From: Bradyrhizobium cajani
Lineage (GTDB): Bacteria; Pseudomonadota; Alphaproteobacteria; Rhizobiales; Xanthobacteraceae
Direction of reading: 5' to 3'
DNA: 64,000 nt
NCBI RefSeq assembly: GCF_009759665.1
Contig: NZ_WQNE01000007.1
Coordinates: forward strand, 124,001 to 188,000
The notes beneath the pieces are model-generated. The model was not told where the DNA came from. It made no database searches and was given only the letters and a program-made list of their open reading frames with translations. A program made the position numbers and the translations under genes. Below, in pieces: positions 47,581 through 55,808 of this stretch (position 1 is the stretch's first letter; every line of letters starts with the position of its first letter).

Positions 47581-48439
47581 TGCGTTTCAATCGCTCAACG
47601 CCTGCAAGCTTGTTCCTTAATCTGCTGGTTGTTGCTTGTACGCTGATCCTGACATTTCCGTTGGTCTGGATCGTGATGATGTCGCTGAAGCAGCAGGCCG
47701 AGGTCATGACCTGGCCGCCGCGCTTTATCTTCACTCCAAATTTGAAAACTTCCGCGTTTTGTTCGATGCCGCCCAGGCCGGGGCAACAAGCTACGGCACC
47801 ATCAAGGTTGATTTCCTGACCCCGGTCACCAATAGCGTCGTGATCTCGCTTGGTGCGGTGCTCGTATCGCTCGTTGCCGGGGTACCGGCAGGCTACGTCC
47901 TGGCGAGGCGTGATATCCCTATGAAGGAGGACATCGCATTCTTCATTCTGGGCTTCCGCTTCGCGCCAGCTCTCCTTGTCGTCATACCGCTGTTCAGCGT
48001 GTTTCAGACAGTCGGCCTTTACGACACCTATTTCGGTATGATCTGGGTCTATCAAGTCGTCACGCTGCCAATGATCATTTGGTTGAGCCGTTCATATATC
48101 GAGGACATCCCAAAGGACATTGAGGAGGCGGCCGCCATGGATGGCGCAAAGCCAATCCGGGTTGTCTGGCACATCGTTCTTCCGCTTCTAAAGCCCGGCT
48201 TGATAGGCGCTTCTTTGCTTATCTTCCTGCTCGCGTGGCACAACTTCGCGCTCGGCCTGATCCTCAGTTCGACGAAAGCACCAGTCACCGTCGCCCTGCT
48301 CAAGCTGCTCAATCCGGGCGTTCAGTTCTATCCGGTGATGGCTGCGGGTCTGGTGGTGACCATGATTGTGCCGGTCGTCCTGATCATCCTTGGCCAGCGT
48401 CATCTCGAACGTGGTCTTACCTTCGGGGCCGTGAAATGA
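47581..48439 (+). pseudogene. ABC sugar permease, MalG/UgpE type, frameshifted
   Basis: ATG 47581 follows an AGGAGG site and encodes MRFNRSTPASLFLNLL ... PPRFIFTPNLK. Near 47739-47747 (CCAAATTTGAAAAC) one base appears missing and the true continuation ENFRVLFDAAQAG ... lies in the next frame, open to 48439. The remainder is normal: five more helices, EAA loop IPKDIEEAAAMDGAKPIRVVW, end ILGQRHLERGLTFGAVK. A start inside the second frame would lack helix 1. Unless the base is a sequencing error, or slippage in the short A/T runs restores some protein, the importer lacks an intact second permease. Probable counterpart of y4oR. Confidence 0.8.
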
Positions 48440-49377
48440 GCCCCAGACCATTGATGTTCTTCGGCACGACAAATCTCGACCTCTGCTTCAACGTCGAGCG
48501 GATTCCAACGCCGGGTGAAAGCTTGATGGGAAGCTTGAAGCGGAATGCGGGAGGCAAGGGCGCCAATCAGGCGGTCGCCGCCGCTCGATTGGGCCTTCGG
48601 CCGAGCTTCTACACCCGACTTGGCGATGACGACGCTGGTCGATCATTGCTGCAAGCGCTGCGTGAGGCAGGCGTCCGTCTCGATGCCATAGCGGTGTGCC
48701 CAGGGGAGATATCGGGTTCTGCTCTCGTCCTTGTCGGTGACGACGGCTCCAACATGATCGTCATAGACCCGGGCGCCAATGCAAATGTCACACCAAGCAT
48801 GGTCGAAAAGGCGGCCGAATTCATTGAGCGGGACGCAATCGTCGTCGCCGAGATGGGCATGCCGGTCGTCGCGCTCAATCATCTCTTTGCAATGAAGAGC
48901 GTCAAAGGATTCGATCTCATTTTCAATCCGGCCCCCGTGAGGGCGGGCCTGTCCGCGGCGGCGTGGAGGAGTGTTGATTTCGTCACTCCAAACCAGACGG
49001 AAGCGTTCGAGCTCACCGGTGTCGAGGTGCACGACTTCGACAGCGCCGCTCATGCGGCCGGAAAGCTTCTCGATCTCGGACCAAGAGCCGCCCTGATCAC
49101 GCTTGGTGCGCAGGGGGCCTACTACGCTGATGCCAGCGCGTCTTTTGCGCTACGGGCATTTCCAGTGAAGGTCGTTGATACGACCGCGGCGGGCGATGCC
49201 TTTAATGGAGCCTTCGCAGCCTCTCTTGCCCACCGGTTGCCGATAAGAGAAGCGATCAAAAAGGCGCTCGCGGTTGCCGCGTTATGTGTGACGCGACGCG
49301 GCGCCCAAAGCTCGATGCCCAGCGGTTGGGCCGTCGACGAATTTCTGAATTCTCAAACGATCTTGGAGTTGGAATGA
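48436..49377 (+). CDS. PfkB-family sugar kinase (ribokinase-like)
   Basis: 313 residues from ATG 48436, which overlaps the permease stop (ATGA). Ribokinase-fold marks: N-terminal GTTNLDLCFNVERIPTPGES, the substrate motif NAGGKGANQAVAAARLG, the mid-domain VDFVTPNQTEAFELTG, and the C-terminal PfkB signature DTTAAGDAFNGAFAA with the catalytic Asp. It would phosphorylate the imported sugar, polyol or a nucleoside with ATP in the cytoplasm. Next come a dehydrogenase and a phosphatase, so the pathway includes oxidation and dephosphorylation steps too. Confidence 0.9.
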   Translation: MSPRPLMFFGTTNLDLCFNVERIPTPGESLMGSLKRNAGGKGANQAVAAARLGLRPSFYTRLGDDDAGRSLLQALREAGVRLDAIAVCPGEISGSALVLVGDDGSNMIVIDPGANANVTPSMVEKAAEFIERDAIVVAEMGMPVVALNHLFAMKSVKGFDLIFNPAPVRAGLSAAAWRSVDFVTPNQTEAFELTGVEVHDFDSAAHAAGKLLDLGPRAALITLGAQGAYYADASASFALRAFPVKVVDTTAAGDAFNGAFAASLAHRLPIREAIKKALAVAALCVTRRGAQSSMPSGWAVDEFLNSQTILELE

Positions 49378-50144
49378 CCGAAAAGTTCTCAGTTGCAGAC
49401 AGGACCGTGCTCGTGACCGGTGCGGGTGGGGGGATTGGCTCAGCCATTGCCAATGCTTTTCGTCAAGGCGGTGCGAACGTCCTGGCAACCGACCTAAATG
49501 TGGAAAATCTCCGGGACATTCTGACGCGCTTGCCGCACGGCAATGGCATCCTGCCCATGAGCATGGACGTGTCTCGAGAAGACGATGTCGGTAGGGTGCT
49601 TGATGAGATCGCCAAGCGCTTCGGCAGGCTCGATGTCCTGATCAACAACGCCGGAATTAAATCGGCTCAGCCGCTTCTAACCGGCGATGCCGATAGAATC
49701 GAGAAAACCATACGGATCAACTCCGTCGCGGTGCTTCGCTGTGCCAAGCAAACGATCGAGCGCTTCATGAAGAGCAAAGGCGGCCGCATCGTCAATGTCG
49801 GGTCCTCGTTGTCATCTCAAGGCGCGGTTTTCAACTACCAGGCGGGCGGCGCTGATTATTGCTTGTCAAAGGCCATCGTGCACGACGTGACAAAGCTGCT
49901 CGCTTATGAATGTGCTCCGCTCAAGATCAACGTCAACGCGATCGCACCCGGGATTATCGATACACCCATGCACGGGCGTCCGCGGGAGGAGACCGAAGCG
50001 CGCCACAGTGGCCGAATTCCGCTGGGCCGGGTCGGATTGCCTGAAGATATCGCAGGGCTCGCGGTGTTCCTGGCGAGCCCCGCTGCTTCCTACATGACCG
50101 GACAGATTGTCCATGTGAACGGCGGGATGCTGATGAATGGTTAG
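49374..50144 (+). CDS. Short-chain dehydrogenase/reductase
   Basis: 256 residues from ATG 49374 (MTEKFSVADRTV), overlapping the kinase stop. Classical SDR: cofactor loop TGAGGGIGSA, an acidic residue after strand 2 (ATDLNVENL) that favours NAD over NADP, INNAG at 90s, catalytic Ser in NVGSSLSSQG, and Tyr/Lys in ADYCLSKA. The tail GQIVHVNGGMLM is standard. Likely oxidises a polyol or sugar hydroxyl to a ketone. It sits between the PfkB kinase and a HAD phosphatase with overlapping ends, so all three are cotranslated parts of one pathway. Confidence 0.9.
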   Translation: MTEKFSVADRTVLVTGAGGGIGSAIANAFRQGGANVLATDLNVENLRDILTRLPHGNGILPMSMDVSREDDVGRVLDEIAKRFGRLDVLINNAGIKSAQPLLTGDADRIEKTIRINSVAVLRCAKQTIERFMKSKGGRIVNVGSSLSSQGAVFNYQAGGADYCLSKAIVHDVTKLLAYECAPLKINVNAIAPGIIDTPMHGRPREETEARHSGRIPLGRVGLPEDIAGLAVFLASPAASYMTGQIVHVNGGMLMNG

Positions 50145-50964
50145 CACCGGCTCCAACGTCAACTGGCCGCCGATAGAAGGGATTATCTCCGATCTGGATG
50201 GCGTCGTCTATCGTGGCAGCACCGCAATGGCGGATGCCATAGAAGCATTTACGCGATGGCAGAAAGCCGGCCTGCCGTTCTGTTTTGTGACGAACAATTC
50301 CACGCATACCCCGGAGGACGTCGTCCGCAAGCTGAGAGGATTTGGTCTTTCCATCGCACCGTCAGAGGTCGTTACAAGCGCCATCACCGCCGCAGAACTC
50401 ATTCGAGCGAATTATCCGCACTTGACGCGAATCTATGTCATCGGGGCTCCCTCGCTTGTCAAGGCCATGCGCGATGTTGGGCTGGAGGTCACTGACCGAA
50501 CGCCCGAAGCCGTTGTGATGGGGCTTGACCGGGATATCACGCACGAGAAGATGCGAATTGCCGTTGAGGCGATCCTCAATGGCGCTGTCTTCATCGGAAC
50601 CAATCCCGATCTTCTGCTGCCGACGGTCAGCGGGTTTGAACCTGGGGCTGGCGCGACGATTGCAGCTGTGGCTGCCGCCACGCAAGTGCAGCCTTCGATC
50701 GCCGGAAAGCCGCAAGTGTCGATGATCGAGACAGCGCTCTCACGCCTCGGCACGAACCGCGCTTCGACCATTATGATCGGAGACCAAGTTCCTACGGATA
50801 TTCAAGCCGGAAAGAGGGCGGGTCTTGCCACGGTGCTTGTCACAACCGGCGTGCCGATGCGTCAGGATCCACTCTTGATGGCCCCCGACTTCATCGTATC
50901 GAGCTTGCGCGAAATTGAGGTAAGTGCTGCTCGCGCGGCCGAGGTGCGACAGAGGAGGGCATAA
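50137..50964 (+). CDS. HAD-superfamily (IIA, NagD-like) phosphatase
   Basis: 275 residues from ATG 50137, overlapping the SDR stop. HAD motifs: I, ISDLDGVVYRG (nucleophile and acid Asp); II, FVTNNST; the IIA cap with VMGLDRDITHEKM; III, the KPQVSM lysine; IV, MIGDQVPTDIQAGKRAG. Family members dephosphorylate sugar or glycerol phosphates and nucleotides. The substrate is probably a phosphorylated intermediate of this locus. Its stop overlaps the ATPase start. Confidence 0.88.
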   Translation: MVSTGSNVNWPPIEGIISDLDGVVYRGSTAMADAIEAFTRWQKAGLPFCFVTNNSTHTPEDVVRKLRGFGLSIAPSEVVTSAITAAELIRANYPHLTRIYVIGAPSLVKAMRDVGLEVTDRTPEAVVMGLDRDITHEKMRIAVEAILNGAVFIGTNPDLLLPTVSGFEPGAGATIAAVAAATQVQPSIAGKPQVSMIETALSRLGTNRASTIMIGDQVPTDIQAGKRAGLATVLVTTGVPMRQDPLLMAPDFIVSSLREIEVSAARAAEVRQRRA

Positions 50965-52076
50965 TGGCCAACGTTCGCCTGGAGGGCCTCAGGAAGGTCT
51001 ACGGGACTATCGAGATCCTGCGTAATATCGACCTAACCATCGATCACGGCGAATTTGTCGTCTTCGTTGGTCCGTCCGGGTCAGGCAAATCCACCCTTCT
51101 GCGCATGATTGGCGGGCTCGAGCCCATCAGCGGTGGGCGGCTCCTCATCGACAATGAGCTCGTCAACGACATCGATGCGGCCGATCGCAACCTCGGCATG
51201 GTCTTTCAGAGTTACGCTCTCTATCCGCATATGACGGTGAGAGAGAACCTGGCCTTTCCCCTGCGCATGGCCAAAGCCTCGAAAGCTGAGATCGTCGCCA
51301 AGATAGCCAAAACAGCGTCACTATTGCAGATCGACCATCTATTGGATCGCAAGCCTCGACAACTTTCAGGCGGGCAACGCCAGCGCGTCGCAATCGGGCG
51401 CGCCATCATGCGCGAGCCAAAAGTGTTCTTGTTCGATGAGCCCCTGTCCAACCTGGACACCGAGTTGCGCGTGCAAATGCGGGTCCAAATCGCCAAGCTC
51501 CACAAGCAGCTCGGAAATACCATGATCTATGTGACGCATGATCAGGTCGAGGCGATGACCATGGCCGACAAGATTGTCGTCCTCAAGGACGGCAACATCG
51601 AACAGGTCGGCAGCCCCCACGATCTATATCACAATCCCGCCTCACGTTTTGTGGCAGGATTCATCGGCTCGCCGAAGATGAACTTCCTGGGCGGCAAGGT
51701 CGAGGCAGCTCACGAGCATGGCCTTGACGTCCGACTGGAGGCAGGTTCTACGATCTCCGTTCTGGTCCAGCCGGACCAAATGCTAGTTGGTAAGCCGGTC
51801 ACTGTCGGAATCCGCCCGGATGACTTCTCCTCGCCGGCACCCAACCAGCAGGAGATCTCCATTGGACTCGACGTGGATTTCGTTGAGCATCTCGGTAGCG
51901 TCACGTACATCTACGGTAACGTTGGAGACGAAACGGTCGTCGCCAGGGCCCCAAAATCCGGCTCGCGCAAAAGCGCCGAAAAGCTCGGCCTGACCGCCGC
52001 TCCAGCCGATTGCCACTTGTTCATGAGCAACGGAAAGGCGGTACGGCGGTTGCAAGCACCTGCGACTTGGAGCTAG
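50964..52076 (+). CDS. ABC sugar importer ATPase, UgpC/MalK type
   Basis: 370 residues from ATG 50964 (ribosome site GAGGAGGG). Nucleotide-binding domain: Walker A GPSGSGKST, Q-loop MVFQSYALYPHMTVREN, signature LSGGQRQRVAIGRA, Walker B VFLFDEPLSNLD, His-switch YVTHDQVEAMTMADK. The C-terminal regulatory TOBE/MalK-type domain begins with FIGSPKMNFL. It energises the binding protein and permeases encoded at 45-48 kb. Probable counterpart of NGR234 y4oS (recalled). Confidence 0.93.
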   Translation: MANVRLEGLRKVYGTIEILRNIDLTIDHGEFVVFVGPSGSGKSTLLRMIGGLEPISGGRLLIDNELVNDIDAADRNLGMVFQSYALYPHMTVRENLAFPLRMAKASKAEIVAKIAKTASLLQIDHLLDRKPRQLSGGQRQRVAIGRAIMREPKVFLFDEPLSNLDTELRVQMRVQIAKLHKQLGNTMIYVTHDQVEAMTMADKIVVLKDGNIEQVGSPHDLYHNPASRFVAGFIGSPKMNFLGGKVEAAHEHGLDVRLEAGSTISVLVQPDQMLVGKPVTVGIRPDDFSSPAPNQQEISIGLDVDFVEHLGSVTYIYGNVGDETVVARAPKSGSRKSAEKLGLTAAPADCHLFMSNGKAVRRLQAPATWS

Positions 52077-52133
52077 TCTTGACGTCGAGCCGTGCGATGA
52101 TGCCGGCTCAGGATCGACACGCGGACCACTGAG

Positions 52134-53888
52134 GTGAAGGGAGCAGGAATCAGGCAGTTCTTCCGGAATTCCCGCTCGTTTGTCCTTGGTGCCGGCATCG
52201 GATCGGGCATGACGGCCAGGGCCGCGGAGCGGGCGGGCGCCGATTTTGTGCTCGCACTCAATGCTGGCCGTTTTCGTGCCATGGGCGGGGCCTCGCCCGC
52301 CTCCATTCTTCCAATCCGCAATAGTAACGAGTTCGTAGCGGGGTTCGGACGGACCGAGATCCTGCCAAATACGAAGCTGCCGGTCTTCTTCGGCACCTGT
52401 ACATTCGACCCCGAGCTTGATCTGGATCGATGGCTCGACCGGATCATCAAATGGGGATTTGCTGGCGTGACCAACTTTCCTTCGGTCATACACATCGATG
52501 ATGACCGCAGGTCGTTGCTGGAGAAGTCGGGCCTTGGCTATTCCCGAGAGATCGAGCTCCTTGTGAAGGCTGCAAAACGCGGCCTGATGACGATTGCCTA
52601 TACGCGCAGTCAATCTGAAGCGCGTCGAATGGTCGAAGCCGGCGCCGAGGCCATTTGCATCAACTTCAATCTAAATCGCGCGGTTGAAAGCGGACCCGAT
52701 CCGTCGATCAGCATGTCTGAACTTGCAGCGCGTACGAATGCCGTTGCGCGCGTAGCTCAATCCGTCAACAAGAGCACCATCTGCTTGCTTGGGGGCGGCC
52801 CGATCACAAAGCCAGACGAGCTCTTGGACATCTGCCGCGAAACCGGAATCCAGGGGTTCATCGGAGGCTCTTCGCTAGACCGCGTGCCTCTGGAGATGTC
52901 GGTCCTCGAGGTGACGTCGGGCTTCAAGACCATCCACCTGTTGCGCGAGAAGGTGGATCTGCTCGAAAGGAAGCTGCAGTTGAGTGGCTTCAGGCACGGC
53001 GTGATCGCGCAGTCCTCGGCAATGAAGCGCGTCCTGGAGATGACCAAACGCCTTGCCGCAACCCCAAGCCCAGTCCTCATCTGGGGAGAGGTCGGCTCCG
53101 GCAAGCGTAGAATAGCAAACCTCATTCACGCGTTCAGCGACCGCAGGCACGCCAAGGCAACGCTGTTTCATTGCCGACCAGGTCCGGCGATGGATACACT
53201 CGGCCCGTTTTTCGGCGCCGAGCGCCTTGAGAGTGGCAGACGCCAATTGTCGCTCCTGGAGGCGTCGAGCGACGGCGCCGTCTTGCTGCTGCATGTTGAC
53301 CAGCTTTCGCGCGAAGGCCAGGAACGCCTCGCCGATTACCTGGAGACAGGCGGGTTTACCCCTCTGAACGGGGGCACTGTCATGCGTTCCCACGCCCGGA
53401 TCATTGCGACCGCGACGGTGGCCCGAGGCGCTGGGCTTGAAACGGTTCTGGGCGCGCGGCTTCTCGACCTTTTTACCGGGCTGGATGTCCAATTACCTTC
53501 GCTACCCGACAGGCTTGAAGATCTGCCGCAACTCGTTCAACACTTCACCGTCGAAGCCAAAGGAGATTCCAGCGCCCAGACGCTCACGATAGAAAACTCT
53601 GCATTCCTTGCGCTCGCCGGGCACGATTGGCCAGGCAATTTGCGCGAGTTGCGGCAGATCGTGAACCAGCTCGTGACCCTGCCATCAAGTCACATCACGG
53701 GAATGGTGCTAAAGCCGTTGTTGGAGCCACCTTCAGGCGCACGGCCCGCGGCCACGCTGTCGGAGCGAGACTGGATTATCGAGGGCCTGAAGAGAAACCG
53801 GCTTCACCGCGGCAAGACTGCTCGCTCTCTCGGGCTTTCGCGCAAAACCCTCTACAACAAAATCAAGAAACTGCGGATCCTCGAATAA
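52134..53888 (+). CDS. TIM-barrel (PEP-hydrolase-like) / AAA+ / Fis-HTH fusion regulator
   Basis: 584 residues from GTG 52134. Domain 1 (about 1-270) is the PEP-hydrolase/Tm-1 C-terminal type TIM barrel (AERAGADFVLALNAGRFR, WGFAGVTNFPSVIHIDD, CLLGGGPITKPDELLDI, GFIGGSSLDRVPLE). A helical linker follows. Domain 2 (about 298-530) is NtrC-like AAA+: Walker A WGEVGSGKRRIA and sensor region HDWPGNLRELRQIVNQL. The GAFTGA loop that contacts sigma-54 is missing (GPFFGAERLESG in its place), and Walker B is altered (VLLLHVDQL for LFLDEI). Domain 3 (about 540-584) is a Fis-type HTH (GKTARSLGLSRKTLYNKIKKL). It likely senses a pathway metabolite and regulates the locus, perhaps as a repressor or class I activator. 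Same domain kinship as two other proteins here. Confidence 0.85.
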   Translation: MKGAGIRQFFRNSRSFVLGAGIGSGMTARAAERAGADFVLALNAGRFRAMGGASPASILPIRNSNEFVAGFGRTEILPNTKLPVFFGTCTFDPELDLDRWLDRIIKWGFAGVTNFPSVIHIDDDRRSLLEKSGLGYSREIELLVKAAKRGLMTIAYTRSQSEARRMVEAGAEAICINFNLNRAVESGPDPSISMSELAARTNAVARVAQSVNKSTICLLGGGPITKPDELLDICRETGIQGFIGGSSLDRVPLEMSVLEVTSGFKTIHLLREKVDLLERKLQLSGFRHGVIAQSSAMKRVLEMTKRLAATPSPVLIWGEVGSGKRRIANLIHAFSDRRHAKATLFHCRPGPAMDTLGPFFGAERLESGRRQLSLLEASSDGAVLLLHVDQLSREGQERLADYLETGGFTPLNGGTVMRSHARIIATATVARGAGLETVLGARLLDLFTGLDVQLPSLPDRLEDLPQLVQHFTVEAKGDSSAQTLTIENSAFLALAGHDWPGNLRELRQIVNQLVTLPSSHITGMVLKPLLEPPSGARPAATLSERDWIIEGLKRNRLHRGKTARSLGLSRKTLYNKIKKLRILE

Positions 53889-53892
53889 GGCC

Positions 53893-54504
53893 TCATGCCC
53901 GTCGGAGCGGCTGCTTGGCCGTGGCGGCCTGCTCCAGGGAGAACTTCGGTACCGACGACGATCCATGAGAGCCAAGGCTTACGAGCCCGATGTCCGATCC
54001 AATCGGCAGTGCAAGTGCCTCGGGTCGCAGATAGACGGACCCATCCAGCTGCGAACCTAGCCGTTGCTCCGCTGCTGTCATCTTTGCCTCGTCCGCCGCG
54101 ACAAACAGGACTTTGAACCCTCGGCTTGCAAACCACTCCATACGGCGAAATTCAAGTTCCTGACCGCGATCTAGCGGCACTCCTGCCGGTGTCCGTTCAA
54201 TCATGGAGGCCGGCGGAAAGTTCGTCACTCCGGTCATCCTTGCATCTTTCAACAAATCACCAAGATCTTCCCAGCATGCAAACGGGTCGATCATGACGAT
54301 CGCTGCATAGCAGGAAGGGGGCACTTTGAGTCCCGCTTGCAGGTCCCGCAGGAGACAGTCGTTCCAGTCGATGACGGGAAGCGTGGCCATGACTAGCATG
54401 GCGTTCTGTGGAAGGGTCCGCAGTGACGGCGCATAGATCGTCATCTGATCACCGCGAGACGAGGAGAGACTTGCGGCAAGGCGACCTAAAACATTGGCTC
54501 TCAC
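53893..54504 (-). CDS. Divergent PEP-hydrolase-like TIM-barrel protein, short paralogue
   Basis: 203 residues from GTG 54504; Met 21 (ATG 54444) is an alternative, but the earlier part aligns with the family (RGDQMTIYAPSLRTL against GGADMLVVYSTGLSRL). The core follows the TIM barrel of the neighbours: MIDPFACWEDLGDLLKDA, TGVTNFPPASMIERTP, ELEFRRMEWFASRGFKVLFVAADE. It is about 85 residues shorter than the barrel at 61.7 kb, and the C-terminal glycine-rich strands are missing or changed. It may be a regulatory or degenerate paralogue. A TACCCAA repeat lies directly upstream. Confidence 0.7.
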   Translation of the reverse strand: MRANVLGRLAASLSSSRGDQMTIYAPSLRTLPQNAMLVMATLPVIDWNDCLLRDLQAGLKVPPSCYAAIVMIDPFACWEDLGDLLKDARMTGVTNFPPASMIERTPAGVPLDRGQELEFRRMEWFASRGFKVLFVAADEAKMTAAEQRLGSQLDGSVYLRPEALALPIGSDIGLVSLGSHGSSSVPKFSLEQAATAKQPLRRA

Positions 54505-54510
54505 GGTTTC

Positions 54511-54530
54511 TACCCAACCCTACCCAATTG
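54511..54530 (-). promoter_or_regulatory. TACCCAA direct-repeat operator, site 2
   Basis: Plus strand TACCCAACCCTACCCAATTG: two TACCCAA units with the same 10-bp period as sites 1 and 3. It lies 7 bp before GTG 54504 (67 bp before ATG 54444) of the minus-strand TIM-barrel gene. Confidence 0.65.
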
Positions 54531-55173
54531 ATGCTTCCGCCGATCTTACACGCCGCTTCATCCAGGTCTAGACCACGACGTCGATCGTTATCGGAATGAA
54601 TGGTCGGCGCCGTTCCTCCTGGCTGCTTAACTGGGCTCTCCGCGCCGTCCTGAGTGCCGGATGCGATTTGCTGCAGGGTACTGAGCGAGCTCGGCTCGCG
54701 GTGAAAGACGGCCGTGAAGCGTCTCGGGTAAGAAATTCGGGCGAGCTATCTGCGCCCTACGGATCCGCTAGCAGACCGGCTCGTCTGCTTCCTCCCTGAC
54801 TGGCGCCGCTGCTGGAAACTCCGGCAGCGGCATCTTTTTGACTCGGACCGCGCCTCGCCGCGCGAGAAAACTGGTGTCGCGGAATTGGACGGCTCGCGAC
54901 CATGCCGGAGCCTACATTCATCAAATATCCGCCAGCCACGCTTGCCCCGGTCGGTTCATGGGAGGCGGCTTCCAATCCACACGGTGGCGCTCAATGACTT
55001 TGTTTCGGAACTGCTGTACCTCATCGGGCGCCTTCATCGAAACGCAGAGGGCCCCGTCAGGTCGCTCCATCGCGAGCGATTCTTTCGATGATGCGGCAGG
55101 CCCCGGCACGCTCTTGGCTGGCTAAGGACCTCGGACGCTAATATCCCCCAATGAGCCTACCATGTGTGTAAGT
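54531..55173. other. Intergenic region with a short gene fragment
   Basis: At 54903 a short frame MPEPTFIKYPPATLAPVG stops after 31 codons; its first eight residues match the frame at 36636. No other gene was supported. Confidence 0.3.
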
Positions 55174-55680
55174 TCAATGGGTTAACCGACCTTCGCCGTG
55201 CAATCGAATCCTTGCGCAACCGACAAGTATCGTGTTCGCCTGAGAGAAACTTATTCCCATATCCAGCGTGAGCTTGAAAAATTGTTCGACGGCTTCGTGC
55301 TCGGGAATGCGGTGCCGTCGGCAAATTGCGATCGCCTTCTTCGCAAGATCGATCCCATCGCTCCCGCTGACCCACTCGGGGTTGTCGACTTCCCGTTCGA
55401 ATTCGGAAATTGCCCCGGTCGGTAATTCGCATCCGTGCAGAAGATGTCTAAGATACGGCTTGAAGCGAGGGTGCTCGAAGATCTCTTCACCTCTGGTGCC
55501 GTTTCTTTCGAAGAGGCTTTGCCGAGACCCCTTCAGGCGACCTGGCTTGTACTTGGGATCCGTGAAAAAACTGACGCGATGCTGAGGTATCGCCCCACGA
55601 TCGATGAGAGATTTCATCAGCGCCAAAATCGGTACGCGATTGCTTCGGTAGACTGCGTGTGGATCGATCGCAACGGGCAA
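55174..55680 (-). CDS. Hypothetical protein, possibly 5'-truncated
   Basis: 168 codons, but the only full-length start is TTG 55680 shortly after a stop, so the gene may have lost its beginning. The product is soluble and mixed (ALMKSLIDRGAIPQHRVSFF, EIFEHPRFKPYLRHLLHG, DGIDLAKKAIAICRRHRIPE, FFKLTLDMGISFSQANTILV) and looks like true coding sequence. An internal Met at residue 22 could serve as start. No family was recognised. It lies in the cargo block that also carries DUF2130 and hipBA. Confidence 0.45.
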   Translation of the reverse strand: MPVAIDPHAVYRSNRVPILALMKSLIDRGAIPQHRVSFFTDPKYKPGRLKGSRQSLFERNGTRGEEIFEHPRFKPYLRHLLHGCELPTGAISEFEREVDNPEWVSGSDGIDLAKKAIAICRRHRIPEHEAVEQFFKLTLDMGISFSQANTILVGCARIRLHGEGRLTH

Positions 55681-55808
55681 GTCATCCGAAGATCAATCAA
55701 AGCTCTTGTTCTTCGGGTGTTAAAGCAATGTGGTACCTGTTCATGCGGTTGTTTTGGGGCACGCCCAACTCTCCGTTCGACTAAGGCGAATGGCGGGGAT
55801 AGATATGC

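Noticed and set aside
51783..52613. 276-codon minus-strand open frame
   Set aside because: Antisense across the ATPase and regulator genes; shadow composition.
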